Counted from the first letter of the stretch, positions 15,097 to 24,227 are shown. The stretch is 64,000 nt of DNA from Hydrocarboniphaga effusa AP103 (GCF_000271305.1 NZ_AKGD01000004.1:310001-374000); one strand, 5' to 3'. A program made the numbers and translations. The notes: a model not told the origin generated them from the letters alone.

Positions 15097-16265
15097 GCGA
15101 TGTGCTGAATGCGGAATCGATGCTCGCCGAGGCGCTCGCGCAGGCGCCGGGCATGAGCGATTTCGGCGACGAGAGTTTTCGCGAAGGCTTGGCGGTGTTG
15201 AGCCGCTCGCTCGCCGATGACGCCAGGCTCAGCGAGCTCGGCGCCACGCTGCTGCGACAGAAGATCGTCACCCAGCTCGCCAACCGGCTGCGCATCGAAG
15301 ACTATTTCGCGCGCCATCCGGAGATCGCGGACGAGGCCATCGCCCCGCCCTTGTTCATCGTCGGCGTTCCGCGCACCGGCACCACCAAGCTGCATCGCCT
15401 GCTGTCCTGCGACGAGCGCTTCTGGTGGATGGCGTTCTGGGAGTCGCAGTTCCCGGTTCCGTTTCCGAACGAGAGCCTGGAGAACCCCGAAGCACGCCGT
15501 CATCAGGGCGCCGAACTCGTGACGATGATGACGCAGGCCATGCCCAAGCTGCTCGCGATCCATCCGATGGAGAACGAGGCCGCGGACGAAGAAGTGATGC
15601 TCATGGAGCATTCGATGCTCTCGGCCTTCAACGCCTACGCCGAAGTGCCGGGCTACATGCGCTGGCTCGATGCGAGCGACCAGGCGCCGGCGTACCGCTA
15701 CCTGCGGCGCATGCTGCAGTTCCTGCAATGGCAGAAGCGCAAGCGCGGCATCGCCGCGCAGCGCTGGGTGCTCAAGGCGCCGCATCACCTGCTGCGCATG
15801 CACCTGCTGCTCGAGGTGTTTCCCGGCGCGCAGGTGATCCTCACGCATCGCGATCCGGTGCAGAGCATTCCGTCGATCGGCAGCTTCGTGCACACGCTGC
15901 GCTGCATCTACAGCGAGCAGGCGGATGCGGCGACCGCCGGACGCGAGTGGAGCGAGATCATGCGGCGCGCCCAGCTGCACACCATGCGCGTGCGCGAGCA
16001 GGCGCCGCGGCAATTCATCGATGTCGATTTCCGCGACACCGTGAAGCAGCCGATGACGGTCGTCGAAAAGCTCTACGAGTTCATCGGCTGGCCGCTGGGC
16101 GATTCCGCACGCTCGGCGATGCAGCGCTGGCTCGCGGCCGACGCGCAAAGCCATCAGGGCGGACACGATTATTCGCCCGCGCAATTCGGGCTCAGCGAGG
16201 ACGGCATCCGCCGCGACTTCGCCGAATACAGCCGCCGGCATCTGCGGGATCCGCTATCCGACTGA
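15093..16265 (+). CDS. Sulfotransferase family protein
   Basis: 390 residues, PAPS-dependent sulfotransferase fold. The 5'-phosphosulfate loop is FIVGVPRTGTTKLHRLL (about residues 88-104), and a 3'-phosphate-binding region, VILTHRDPVQSIPSIGS, follows. Family members move sulfuryl groups onto hydroxyls, but many bacterial relatives beside catabolic genes are uncharacterised. The ATG at 15093 overlaps the stop of the DUF1214 gene. It is followed after 12 bp by an SDR, giving a compact three-gene operon. A sulfotransferase within a catabolic block is unexpected and may modify or activate a hydroxylated substrate; this is inference. Confidence 0.85.
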   Translation: MSDVLNAESMLAEALAQAPGMSDFGDESFREGLAVLSRSLADDARLSELGATLLRQKIVTQLANRLRIEDYFARHPEIADEAIAPPLFIVGVPRTGTTKLHRLLSCDERFWWMAFWESQFPVPFPNESLENPEARRHQGAELVTMMTQAMPKLLAIHPMENEAADEEVMLMEHSMLSAFNAYAEVPGYMRWLDASDQAPAYRYLRRMLQFLQWQKRKRGIAAQRWVLKAPHHLLRMHLLLEVFPGAQVILTHRDPVQSIPSIGSFVHTLRCIYSEQADAATAGREWSEIMRRAQLHTMRVREQAPRQFIDVDFRDTVKQPMTVVEKLYEFIGWPLGDSARSAMQRWLAADAQSHQGGHDYSPAQFGLSEDGIRRDFAEYSRRHLRDPLSD

Positions 16266-16277
16266 GGAGAGAACAAC

Positions 16278-17069
16278 ATGCTGCTACAGAACAAGATCGT
16301 GGTGATTTCGGGCATCGGTCCCGGGCTCGGCATCAAGCTCGCGATCGAAGCTGCGCGCGAAGGCGCGCGCGGTGTCGTCGTCGCGGCACGCAGCGACGAC
16401 AAGCTCGTCGATGCCGAGCGCCGCATCGCCGAACTCGGCACGGGTTGCGAGGTACTGCGCTGCGCCACCGACATCACCGACCGGGCCCAATGCGATCGGC
16501 TCGCGGCCGAGGCCACCGAACGCTTCGGGCGCATCGACGCACTCGTCAACAGCGCCTACTTTCATGGCGACATGGACCACGCATCGAGCGCGAACCTCGA
16601 CAGCTGGCCGGCGGTGCTCGACACCAACCTGCTCGGCACGCTCAAGCTCGTGCAGGCCGTGATCCCGCAGATGAAGCGCCAGCGCGCTGGCGCGATCGTC
16701 AACATCAACACGATGGCGGCGCGCGTGGTGCCTCCGCTGGGCGAAGCGGGCTATGCGGCCTCCAAGGGCGCGCTCGCGGTCGCCTCCAAGTTTCTCGCCA
16801 AGGAACTCGGCCCCGACGGCATTCGCGTCAACAGCGTGCATATGGGCTGGATGTGGGGCGCGCCGGTCGAGGGCTACATGCGCTGGCAGGCCGAACAGAG
16901 CGGCACCACGGTCGATGCGCTCGTCGAGCAGATCGCCTCGCAGATTCCGCTGCGCCGCATTCCGCCCGACGAGGAATGCGCCCGCGCGGCGCTGTTCATG
17001 GTGTCGGATTACGCGAGCGTGGTGACGGGTGCGACGCTCGATGTGAACGGCGGGCACTACATGCCGTGA
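16278..17069 (+). CDS. SDR family oxidoreductase
   Basis: 263-residue classical short-chain dehydrogenase/reductase. The NAD(P) loop is VVISGIGPGLGIKLA, in place of the usual TGxxxGxG; then NSAY, and the catalytic Tyr-x-x-x-Lys is YAASK. The end, VTGATLDVNGGHYMP, is typical. GAGGAGAG precedes the ATG. It is the last gene of the DUF1214-sulfotransferase-SDR operon and likely oxidises a hydroxyl or reduces a ketone on the operon's substrate. Downstream lies a block of palindromic repeats. Confidence 0.93.
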   Translation: MLLQNKIVVISGIGPGLGIKLAIEAAREGARGVVVAARSDDKLVDAERRIAELGTGCEVLRCATDITDRAQCDRLAAEATERFGRIDALVNSAYFHGDMDHASSANLDSWPAVLDTNLLGTLKLVQAVIPQMKRQRAGAIVNINTMAARVVPPLGEAGYAASKGALAVASKFLAKELGPDGIRVNSVHMGWMWGAPVEGYMRWQAEQSGTTVDALVEQIASQIPLRRIPPDEECARAALFMVSDYASVVTGATLDVNGGHYMP

Positions 17070-17124
17070 GTATCGTGGAGGGAGAACGACCCTGGAGCAC
17101 TGCCAGACGCGCATAGCCTCCGAC

Positions 17125-17280
17125 CTTCCCCTCTCCCGGTTCTTCGAACCACCCTCTCCCGCCAGCGGGAGAGGGGACCGACACGCAGTTCTCAGCGATA
17201 AGCCTTGCTGCGAGATGGCCCGCCTTTCCTCTCTCCCGCTTGCGGGAGAGAGTCCCTCGCAAAGCGAGGGGAGAGAGGGC
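17125..17280. repeat. Block of palindromic intergenic repeats
   Basis: Several hairpins are stacked in this gene-free interval: a perfect 11-bp stem CCCTCTCCCGC/GCGGGAGAGGG (17152-17175), TCTCTCCCGC/GCGGGAGAGA (17230-17251) and CCCTCGC/GCGAGGG (17254-17270). They belong to the same family as repeats at 0.8, 29.0 and 59.6 kb. They lie between convergent genes and may help end transcription from both sides. Confidence 0.8.
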
Positions 17281-17365
17281 CGGAGCGGAAAGTACGCACA
17301 TTCTGCAGCTTTCCGCTCTCCCAGCCTGGCGCATCACCCCCGTCTCGCACCCGAGCGAAAATGCC

Positions 17366-18382
17366 CTAGCCCCAGAGTTTCACCGCATCCGGATCGATCA
17401 CCGTCAGCAAGCGCCCGAGCAGCAGCTTGAGTGCGGGCGAATCCGCAACCCCGAGCTTTTCGAGCACTTCGGACTCGACCGCCTTCGCCGCCGAGATCAC
17501 GCGCAGCGCGCAGGCGGCGCCGCTCGTGGCGAGTTCATAGGCGGATGCGTCGCCGGCCAGCGGTTGCACGAGACCCCGTTGCACCAGGCTCGCGAGCGCG
17601 TCCTGGGCCTCGGCTTCGAGAATGCCGGCGAGCCCCTGCCCCAGGCTCGCGACGCTGACGGATCGCCGCAAGGTCAGCGCCGACAGCACGAAGAACTGCT
17701 CGTCGCTGAGCTGCTCCTGGGCGAGCAACGGGCGAATTCGCGCGTAGAAGCGAAAATGCGCGCGCCCGAGCAGGTAACCGAGGAAATCCTCGCTGAAGCT
17801 GCCGGAGACTTCGGCGCTACGGGGAACGACGTTCGACGAATCGCGTTTGGTCGCTTCGGCGCTACGGGGAACGACGTTCGACGAATCGCGTTTGGTCGCA
17901 TGCGCATAGCGGCCGCCGTGAAACACCAGCGGAGGCGCATCGCCGCAATCGAAGCGCAGCACCTCGCCGACGAAGATCGTGTGGTCGCCGCCTTCGTACT
18001 GGAACGTGGTGCGGCACTCGAAGCGGGCGCTGCATCCGGGCAGCAGCGGCACGTCGCCGAGCCCGATTTCGCAGTCGATGCCGGCGAACTTGTCTTCGCC
18101 CGCGCGGGCGAAGCGACCCGACAACACGTCCTGGTGTGCCGCGAGCACGTGCACGGCCCAATGCTCGGTGCTTTGGAAAGCCGCCAGATTGCGCGAGTTG
18201 TTGGCCAGGCTCCAGAGCACCAGCGGCGGAGCCAGCGACACCGAGTTGAAGCTGTTGACCGTCAGGCCGAGCGCCTGCCCGTCGGGCGCGCGGGTGGTGA
18301 CGATGGTCACGCCGGTGGCGAAGCTGCCGAGCGCCTTGCGGAACTCGGCGGCGTCGTGCTTGATGTCCTGGGCGGCGCTCAC
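17366..18382 (-). CDS. Two-domain flavin reductase with C-terminal winged-helix (MarR-like) domain
   Basis: 338 residues from a GTG start. Residues 1-165 form a flavin reductase domain of the HpaC/HsaB group (FRKALGSFATGVTIVTT, FNSVSLAPPLVLWSL, FECRTTFQYEGGDHTIFVGEV). They would supply reduced flavin to a two-component monooxygenase such as HsaA, which is not in the window. A linker contains two identical 15-residue units from a 45-bp tandem duplication (17810-17899). The C-terminal 130 residues (LSDEQFFVLSALTLRRSVSV..., LVQRGLVQPL) look like a MarR-type helix-turn-helix, the layout of the p-hydroxyphenylacetate 3-hydroxylase reductase C1, where that domain senses the substrate. It lies 18 bp after the DUF1302 gene. 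Confidence 0.85.
   Translation of the reverse strand: MSAAQDIKHDAAEFRKALGSFATGVTIVTTRAPDGQALGLTVNSFNSVSLAPPLVLWSLANNSRNLAAFQSTEHWAVHVLAAHQDVLSGRFARAGEDKFAGIDCEIGLGDVPLLPGCSARFECRTTFQYEGGDHTIFVGEVLRFDCGDAPPLVFHGGRYAHATKRDSSNVVPRSAEATKRDSSNVVPRSAEVSGSFSEDFLGYLLGRAHFRFYARIRPLLAQEQLSDEQFFVLSALTLRRSVSVASLGQGLAGILEAEAQDALASLVQRGLVQPLAGDASAYELATSGAACALRVISAAKAVESEVLEKLGVADSPALKLLLGRLLTVIDPDAVKLWG
17810..17899. repeat. Perfect 45-bp tandem duplication inside the flavin reductase gene
   Basis: Two adjacent identical 45-bp copies (17810-17854 and 17855-17899) encode two exact copies of a 15-residue unit (ATKRDSSNVVPRSAE) in the linker between the two domains. Lack of any base difference implies a recent event or an unstable repeat. 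Confidence 0.97.
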
Positions 18383-18400
18383 CGTCTGCTCCGCGGCGGC

Positions 18401-20308
18401 TCAGAAGTTGTACTTGGCGCTGAAGGTCGCATAGTCGCGGTCGGTGTACGGGTTGGCCTTGAGCGTGCTGTCGCCGATGGTCTTGTTCACGTTGCCGAAG
18501 AAGAAGTTGTAGCCCACGCCGATCTGCAGGTTCTGCAGGCGCGTGAACTGCACCGACAGGCTCACGCGCGTATCGCCGTCGCCGTACAGGGCTCCAAACG
18601 CGCCCGCCAGCGCCGGCGTTCCCTTGACCAGCGAGGCCACGGTGATCGGCGTCGACACGTCCCAACCCTGGACCACGTTGTGGCGCGTCGGAATGACGAG
18701 GGTCTGGAAGCCCACCGCATCCTCGTCGTAGAACGACACGCCGCCGTCGCCGACCATGATCTGGCCCGGCCGCGAGTCCACCTGGTCGAGGCCGAACAAA
18801 TGGTGATAAGCCACTTCGGTGACCCATGACAGATCGTCGAACAGCCAGCCCGGGTTGGTCACGTAGATCGCGGACATCTGCACGCTGCCTTCGCGGCCGC
18901 GCGTGTAGATCGGACTCAGCACGCCCGAGACGTAGGCTTGCGCCGGCATGGCGGCGCCGTCGCGGTAGATGATGTCGCCGCCGATGTTGAACGGCCCGGC
19001 CACCGTCGAGAAGCTCGCGCCGTAGAGATGGATGCCGTCCCAATACTTCACGTTGTACGTCGTCGGCACCTGCTGGTTGACGATCTGCGTGGTGATCTCG
19101 GGGTTGGTCGTGAACGGCGCGTAGCCGAAGTTGAGCTGTACGGTCGGATTGGGATCGCTGTAGCGCAGGAAATACAGGCCGACCTGCATGTTCGAGAACT
19201 GATGCTTGAGCCCGACGCCGTACTGTCCATGCGCGCTCGGACGCAGATCCTCGGCGCGATAGGCGTAGATATAGGCCGGAGCGCCCGCCGCGTTGCCGAT
19301 CGGCGCGAGGATCTGGCTGCAGATCAGGCTTTCGAGCCCGGGCGGAATGATCGGCGGAAGACTGGTTCCGAGAATGCTGATGTTCTGCAGCAGGCCCGGA
19401 CAGTTGCCGAGATAGCTGACCGGATTGGCCGATCCGTAGACGAAGCTCGCGCCCGGTCCCACCGCGTCCGACGGCGAGAAGTAATCACCGACCGGGAAGA
19501 TCTGGTTCGGCCGGAACGCGAGCTTGTAGTAGGCCAGCAGCGAGGATTCCGGCGTCAGCGACATCTGCATCGACAGCTGGTTGGTCGGCAGCAGGATCGC
19601 CTTGATCTCCGCGCCCGGCACGAAAGCCTTGGTCGCATCGGCGGTGCTCTGCGCACCCGAGATGCCCGGAAAGAACAGGCTTTCGCCCCAGGCCACCACG
19701 TGCTTGCCCGCGCGCAGGTTCAGGTTGACGTCGCCGAACAGGTTCCAGTCACCGTAGACGTAGGCGTCGAGCAGGCGCGCGCGCGAGCCCTGGTAGCGCC
19801 GCGTTTCCTTGGTGAAGCGGTCGTTGTCACCGAACTTGTTGACGGTGCCGGGCGAATCGTTGTCGTTGCTGCCTTCGCGGTACACGTGATCGTAGAAACC
19901 GTCGGCACTCGCGACGATGCCGTAGGGTCCATGCGTGTAGTTCAGTTCGAGCAGGGCGCTGAGCCGATTGTTGATCGGAGCCCACTTGTCGAAGTTGCGA
20001 TTGCCGTCGTCGAAGTTGATCGTCGTCGGCAAGCCGGTATTCGAGAATCCCGCGAGCTGGAACGGCTGGCCCGGCTGCTGGGTCGGCAGCACGAACAGTC
20101 GGAACGGATCGACGTCACCGTTGACGAGCGCATTCGACCGCTTCTCGGTACGCATCGCGAATGCGTAGCCCACGGTGAGCTTGTAGTCGAGCGAGGCCTC
20201 GTCGCCGACATCGATGCTGCCCGCGTGGGCCGGGATCGCACAGCTCAAGGCCGTCGCTGTCATCGCCATCGCGGCATAGCGCCGCGACATGTTCCCCGTC
20301 ACCATCAT
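18401..20308 (-). CDS. DUF1302 family outer membrane protein
   Basis: 635 residues. A signal peptide (YAAMAMTATALSCAIPAHA, cleavage near residue 29) leads into GSIDVGDEASLDYKLTVGYAFAMRTEKRS, typical of DUF1302. Many alternating amphipathic strands follow, and the protein ends in Tyr-Asn-Phe, a C-terminal aromatic signature of beta-barrels. GGGAGGAG precedes the first ATG. DUF1302 proteins commonly occur with DUF1329 partners in bacteria that degrade hydrophobic compounds (steroids, terpenes, alkanes) and are thought to form outer-membrane channels; no DUF1329 gene is here. It follows the carboxylase genes on the same strand and precedes the flavin reductase, suggesting shared expression. Confidence 0.87.
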   Translation of the reverse strand: MMVTGNMSRRYAAMAMTATALSCAIPAHAGSIDVGDEASLDYKLTVGYAFAMRTEKRSNALVNGDVDPFRLFVLPTQQPGQPFQLAGFSNTGLPTTINFDDGNRNFDKWAPINNRLSALLELNYTHGPYGIVASADGFYDHVYREGSNDNDSPGTVNKFGDNDRFTKETRRYQGSRARLLDAYVYGDWNLFGDVNLNLRAGKHVVAWGESLFFPGISGAQSTADATKAFVPGAEIKAILLPTNQLSMQMSLTPESSLLAYYKLAFRPNQIFPVGDYFSPSDAVGPGASFVYGSANPVSYLGNCPGLLQNISILGTSLPPIIPPGLESLICSQILAPIGNAAGAPAYIYAYRAEDLRPSAHGQYGVGLKHQFSNMQVGLYFLRYSDPNPTVQLNFGYAPFTTNPEITTQIVNQQVPTTYNVKYWDGIHLYGASFSTVAGPFNIGGDIIYRDGAAMPAQAYVSGVLSPIYTRGREGSVQMSAIYVTNPGWLFDDLSWVTEVAYHHLFGLDQVDSRPGQIMVGDGGVSFYDEDAVGFQTLVIPTRHNVVQGWDVSTPITVASLVKGTPALAGAFGALYGDGDTRVSLSVQFTRLQNLQIGVGYNFFFGNVNKTIGDSTLKANPYTDRDYATFSAKYNF

Positions 20309-20419
20309 CGGTCTCCTCCCGGATCTGGTCAGGCTTTTATTTTCTGTCCATCAGCTTGCACGGCGCCGGCAGCGGCGGGATCACCCGAACTGACGAGCCG
20401 CGCGCCCCCTACTCACGCC

Positions 20420-22027
20420 TCACATGCGGAACACGCCGTAGCGCGGATCGCCGATCGGGGCGCTGAGTGCCGCGCTGATCGAAATGCCGAGCGCATTGCG
20501 CGTATCGACCGGATCGAGAATGCCGTCGTCCCAGATTTCGCTGGTCGACCAGTACGCGCTCTGCTTGCGCTTGAACTCGCCGAGCACCGGATCGCGGATC
20601 GCGTCGATGTCGGCCTGCGAGAGCTGCCGGCCCTGCTTGGCGAGCTGGCGAATCTTGACGTCGGCGAGCGTGTTGGCGGCCTGTTCGGCGCCCATCACCG
20701 AAATCTGCGACTGCGGCCACGAGAACAGGAAGCGCGAATCGAAGGCGCGCCCGCTCATGCCGTAATTGCCGGCGCCGAAGCTGCCGTGGCACATGACGGT
20801 GAACTTGGGCACCTCGCTGTTCGACACCGCCATGATCATCTTGGCGCCGTCCTTGGTGATGCCGCGACGCTCGTATTCGCGGCCGACCATGAAGCCGGTG
20901 ATGTTCTGCAGGAACACGATCGGCGTCTTGTTCTGGTTGCAGAGCTCGATGAAGTGCGCGCCCTTGAGTGCCGAGTCGTTGAACAGCACGCCGTTGTTGG
21001 CCAGGATGCCGATCTTGTAGCCCCACAGGTGCGCGTAGCCGCAGATCAGCGTCTTGCCGTAGTTGGGCTGGTACTCGTGAAAGCGCGAGCCATCGACGAG
21101 CCGCGCGATGACTTCGCGCATGTCGAACTGCTGCTTGATGTCCTGCGGCAGAATGCCGTAGAGCTCGCTCGGATCGTAGTAAGGCGCCTCGGGCGGCTGC
21201 CATTCGATGATCGATTTCTGCGGCCGCTTGAACTGGGCGACGATGTCGCGCGCGATGGCCAGCGCCTCGTCCTCGCTCGCGGCCGGATAGTCCGCGGTGC
21301 CCGAGGTGCTCGTGTGCATGTCGCAGCCGCCGAGCTCGTCGACGGTGTTCTCTTCGCCGGTCGCGGCCTTCACGAGCGGCGGCCCGGCCAGGAAGATCGC
21401 GCCGGTTCCGCGCACGATCACGTTGTAGTCCGACAGCGCCGGAACATAGGCGCCGCCGGCCGTGCAATGCCCGAGTACCACCGAGACCTGCTGCACGCCC
21501 ATCTTCGACAGCATGCACTGATTGCGGAAGATGCGGCCCGCGTAATACTTGTCGGCGAACAGATCGGCCTGCAGCGGCAGGAAGCCGCCGGCCGAATCGC
21601 AGAGATGCACGACCGGCAGGCGGTTCTCGATCGCGATGTCGAGCGCGCGCACGGTCTTCTTGACCGTCAGCGGATACCACGAGCCGCCCTTGACGCTCGC
21701 ATCGCCCGCGTTGATGACGACCTCGCGTCCCGAGACGATGCCGATGCCGGTCACGCAGGCGGCGCCGGGCACTTCGCCGCCATAGGCTTCGTTGGCCGCG
21801 AGCGACGAAAACTCGAGGAACGGCGTGCCCGGATCGAGCAGGCGCTGCAGCCGTTCGCGCACGAGCAGCTTGTTCTGCGAGCGCAGGCGATCGATGTCGC
21901 GCTGCGGGCGCTCGTCGCGCACGCGCGCCTGCTTCTGCTGGAACTCCTGCGCAAGCCGCCGATTGTGCTCGGCATTGGCCTGGAATTCCGCGGAGGCCGT
22001 GTTGAGCCTGGATTCGATGCGTTTCAT
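20420..22027 (-). CDS. Acyl-CoA carboxylase, carboxyltransferase subunit
   Basis: 535-residue carboxyltransferase of the methylcrotonyl-/geranyl-/propionyl-CoA carboxylase beta family. Two crotonase-fold halves are visible: the N half has GTPFLEFSSLAANEAYG and VHLCDSAGGFLPLQ, the C half IVFLQNITGFMVGREYE and KFTVMCHGSFGAGNYGMSGRAF. It transfers carboxyl from biotin to an acyl-CoA. The gene overlaps the stop of the separate biotin-carrier gene by 4 nt (ATGA), so translation is coupled. The lack of a fused alpha subunit in the operon and the neighbouring acyl-CoA dehydrogenase, hydratase and SDR suggest breakdown of a methyl-branched or isoprenoid acid; the substrate is unknown. Confidence 0.93.
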   Translation of the reverse strand: MKRIESRLNTASAEFQANAEHNRRLAQEFQQKQARVRDERPQRDIDRLRSQNKLLVRERLQRLLDPGTPFLEFSSLAANEAYGGEVPGAACVTGIGIVSGREVVINAGDASVKGGSWYPLTVKKTVRALDIAIENRLPVVHLCDSAGGFLPLQADLFADKYYAGRIFRNQCMLSKMGVQQVSVVLGHCTAGGAYVPALSDYNVIVRGTGAIFLAGPPLVKAATGEENTVDELGGCDMHTSTSGTADYPAASEDEALAIARDIVAQFKRPQKSIIEWQPPEAPYYDPSELYGILPQDIKQQFDMREVIARLVDGSRFHEYQPNYGKTLICGYAHLWGYKIGILANNGVLFNDSALKGAHFIELCNQNKTPIVFLQNITGFMVGREYERRGITKDGAKMIMAVSNSEVPKFTVMCHGSFGAGNYGMSGRAFDSRFLFSWPQSQISVMGAEQAANTLADVKIRQLAKQGRQLSQADIDAIRDPVLGEFKRKQSAYWSTSEIWDDGILDPVDTRNALGISISAALSAPIGDPRYGVFRM

Positions 22028-22536
22028 GAAGTCGACTTGCTCTCGGAGGGTTCCAGGCTCAGCAGCACGGCATCGCGGTCGAAGCTCTGCCCCTTCGCAT
22101 AGGTGATCGCGGCGATCACGCCGTCGCGCGGCGCCACCAGCGTGGTCTCCATCTTCATGCTCTCCATGACCATGAGCACCTGTCCCTTGGTGACCGCGTC
22201 GCCGATCGCCACGCTCAAGGCGACGACCGAGCCGGGCATCGGCGCGATCACGCTGTCGTCGGCGCTGCCGGCCGATTGCGCCGCGAGGCGATCGAGCGGA
22301 TGCCGGTAGCGCAGCTCGTAGGCTTCACCATCGAGATGCACGAAGACCTGGTCGCCGCGAGTGGCGACGTGCACGCGCAGATGGCGATCGCCGACCTGCA
22401 GCCAGGTCGCGCCGTCGGCTTCCTGCCGCAAGGCGACCGACAACGTCTGATCGGCCAGATGCAGGCGATAGCCCTGCGGTGCGCGCGAGAGCGCGAGCGA
22501 GTGTTCGGTATCCGCGATTTTGAGCGCGTGCAACAT
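22024..22536 (-). CDS. Biotin carboxyl carrier protein of the acyl-CoA carboxylase
   Basis: 170 residues. The C-terminal 75 residues are a biotinyl domain with the modified lysine in ESMKMETT (Lys128; Ser replaces the usual Ala before Met). APMPGSVVALSVAIGDAVTKG is the expected first half of the hammerhead fold. The N-terminal 95 residues are beta-rich and resemble the BT linker domain found between biotin carboxylase and carrier in MCC/PCC alpha chains. The operon therefore splits an alpha chain into carboxylase and BT-carrier proteins. ATG at 22536; it overlaps the downstream carboxyltransferase gene. Confidence 0.9.
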   Translation of the reverse strand: MLHALKIADTEHSLALSRAPQGYRLHLADQTLSVALRQEADGATWLQVGDRHLRVHVATRGDQVFVHLDGEAYELRYRHPLDRLAAQSAGSADDSVIAPMPGSVVALSVAIGDAVTKGQVLMVMESMKMETTLVAPRDGVIAAITYAKGQSFDRDAVLLSLEPSESKSTS

Positions 22537-22554
22537 GGAGTTCGCCGCCTTCGG

Positions 22555-24048
22555 TCAATTGGTCCAGCTGCCGATCGCCGCATGCAGATCCGGGATCGCA
22601 TCGGCCGCATCGATCATCGGTCGCGTCGACAGCGCCGCCGTGGCGAGCAGGGCCTGCAAGCTGTCGTTCGCGATTTCGGGTTCGGCCGCGATCTGCGGGT
22701 TGGCATCGAGAAAACCAGTGTGCACGTCACCGGCGACGAATGCCGGATGCGCGACGAGCCGGCGCAGGAACGCGGTGTTGGTCTTGCAGCCGAGCAGCAC
22801 GGTATCGCGCAGCGCGGCATCGGCACGCGCGATGGCTTCGTTGCGATCGGCGCCATGCACGATGAGCTTGGCGATCATCGGATCGAACGCGCTCGTCACT
22901 TCGCCGCCCTGCGTGACCCCGCTGTCCCAGCGCACGCCCTCGCCCTGCGGCGGTCGCAGCAGCAGGATCGGGCCGGTGGTCGGCGTGTAGCCTCGGCCCG
23001 CATCTTCGGCATAGATGCGGAACTCGATCGCATGGCCTTGCGTCGTGACCTCGCGCTGCGGGTAGCCCAGCGGCTCGCCGGCCGCGATGCGCAGCTGCTC
23101 GTGCACGAGGTCCAGGCCGGTGATCTCTTCGGTGACCGGATGCTCGACCTGCAGGCGCGTGTTCATTTCGAGAAAGAAGAACTCTCCGTCCTGGCCGAAA
23201 ATGAACTCGACGGTCCCGGCGTTGCGGTAGCCCGCCGATCGCGCGATGCCCGCCGCGGTCTCGCAGATGCTCATGCGCAGTTCCTGCGTCAGCGCCGGCG
23301 AAGGAGTCTCTTCGACGATCTTCTGGAAGCGTCTCTGCACCGAGCATTCGCGCTCGAACACGTGCACGACGTTGCCGTGCGAATCGCCGAGTACCTGCAC
23401 TTCGATGTGGCGCGGATTCTCGATGTAGCGCTCGACGTAGAGCCGGCCGTCACCGAAGTAACGCTGGCCTTCGCTGCGCGCGCGCTCGATCTCGGCTTCG
23501 AGCAGCGAGAGGTCGCGCACGATGCGCATGCCCTTGCCGCCACCGCCGGCCGAAGGCTTGATCAGCAGCGGTGCTCCGACCTTGCGTGCGCGCTCGACGA
23601 AGCTCGCCGGATCGTCGTCCTCGATCGCGCTCGGGGCCACCGGAAAGCCCGCCTTCTGCACGAAGTTGCGCGCGCGCACCTTGTCGCCCATCAGATCGAT
23701 GTGCTCGGGCTTCGGGCCGATGAAGACGATGCCCGCAGCTTCCACCGCGCTTGCGAACGCCTTGTTCTCGGACAAAAAGCCGTAGCCCGGATGAATCGCG
23801 CCCGCGTCCGAGCGCCTGGCCGCTTCGAGGATTTGAGCGGCATCGAGATACGCGGCGACCGGCGTGCTGCCGGTGATCTCGATCGCCTCGTCCGCGAGCT
23901 TCACGGCCGGCGCGCCGCGATCGGCCGCGTGATAGACGACGATGCCTCTCAGGCCGAGCTGCTGCACCGTGCGCAACACGCGCACCGCGATCTCGCCGCG
24001 GTTGGCGATCAGCACCGATTTGAAAGGCCATGCGTTGGTCTTGCTCAC
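22555..24048 (-). CDS. Biotin carboxylase subunit of the acyl-CoA carboxylase
   Basis: 497-residue ATP-grasp enzyme that carboxylates biotin using bicarbonate and ATP. It opens with SVLIANRGEIAVRVLRT. The glycine-rich ATP loop is KPSAGGGGKGMRIV, and the conserved EMNTRLQVEHPVTE holds catalytic residues. The start is a GTG (VSKTNAWPFKSVLIANRG). It ends after the biotin carboxylase C-terminal domain instead of continuing into a carrier domain, which is encoded 18 bp downstream. First gene of a leftward operon (carboxylase, carrier, carboxyltransferase, DUF1302, flavin reductase), divergent from the crotonase/acyl-CoA dehydrogenase/SDR operon. Confidence 0.95.
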   Translation of the reverse strand: MSKTNAWPFKSVLIANRGEIAVRVLRTVQQLGLRGIVVYHAADRGAPAVKLADEAIEITGSTPVAAYLDAAQILEAARRSDAGAIHPGYGFLSENKAFASAVEAAGIVFIGPKPEHIDLMGDKVRARNFVQKAGFPVAPSAIEDDDPASFVERARKVGAPLLIKPSAGGGGKGMRIVRDLSLLEAEIERARSEGQRYFGDGRLYVERYIENPRHIEVQVLGDSHGNVVHVFERECSVQRRFQKIVEETPSPALTQELRMSICETAAGIARSAGYRNAGTVEFIFGQDGEFFFLEMNTRLQVEHPVTEEITGLDLVHEQLRIAAGEPLGYPQREVTTQGHAIEFRIYAEDAGRGYTPTTGPILLLRPPQGEGVRWDSGVTQGGEVTSAFDPMIAKLIVHGADRNEAIARADAALRDTVLLGCKTNTAFLRRLVAHPAFVAGDVHTGFLDANPQIAAEPEIANDSLQALLATAALSTRPMIDAADAIPDLHAAIGSWTN

Positions 24049-24227
24049 GGCGGTCTGCCCTCGGATACAGGTCGAAGAATCGTCGGCGGCGACGGGACGG
24101 TGACGGGGACGAAGCTGGGTGGGCGCACGATAGTCGGCGCAACCCGCCTCAACCTCACCCGTTCTGCGTAGAACCGGAACGCTCGGCGCAGCTGCTAGGA
24201 TTCGCGCCCGCCCTTCGAGAACCGCGC

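Noticed and set aside
18938..22102. A very long plus-strand open frame of about 1050 codons
   Set aside because: It is the antisense shadow of the DUF1302 and carboxyltransferase genes, which show clear families on the minus strand; its translation is Arg/Val/Glu-rich with no family.
22276..24171. Plus-strand open frame of about 630 codons
   Set aside because: Antisense to the biotin carboxylase and carrier genes; low-complexity composition.
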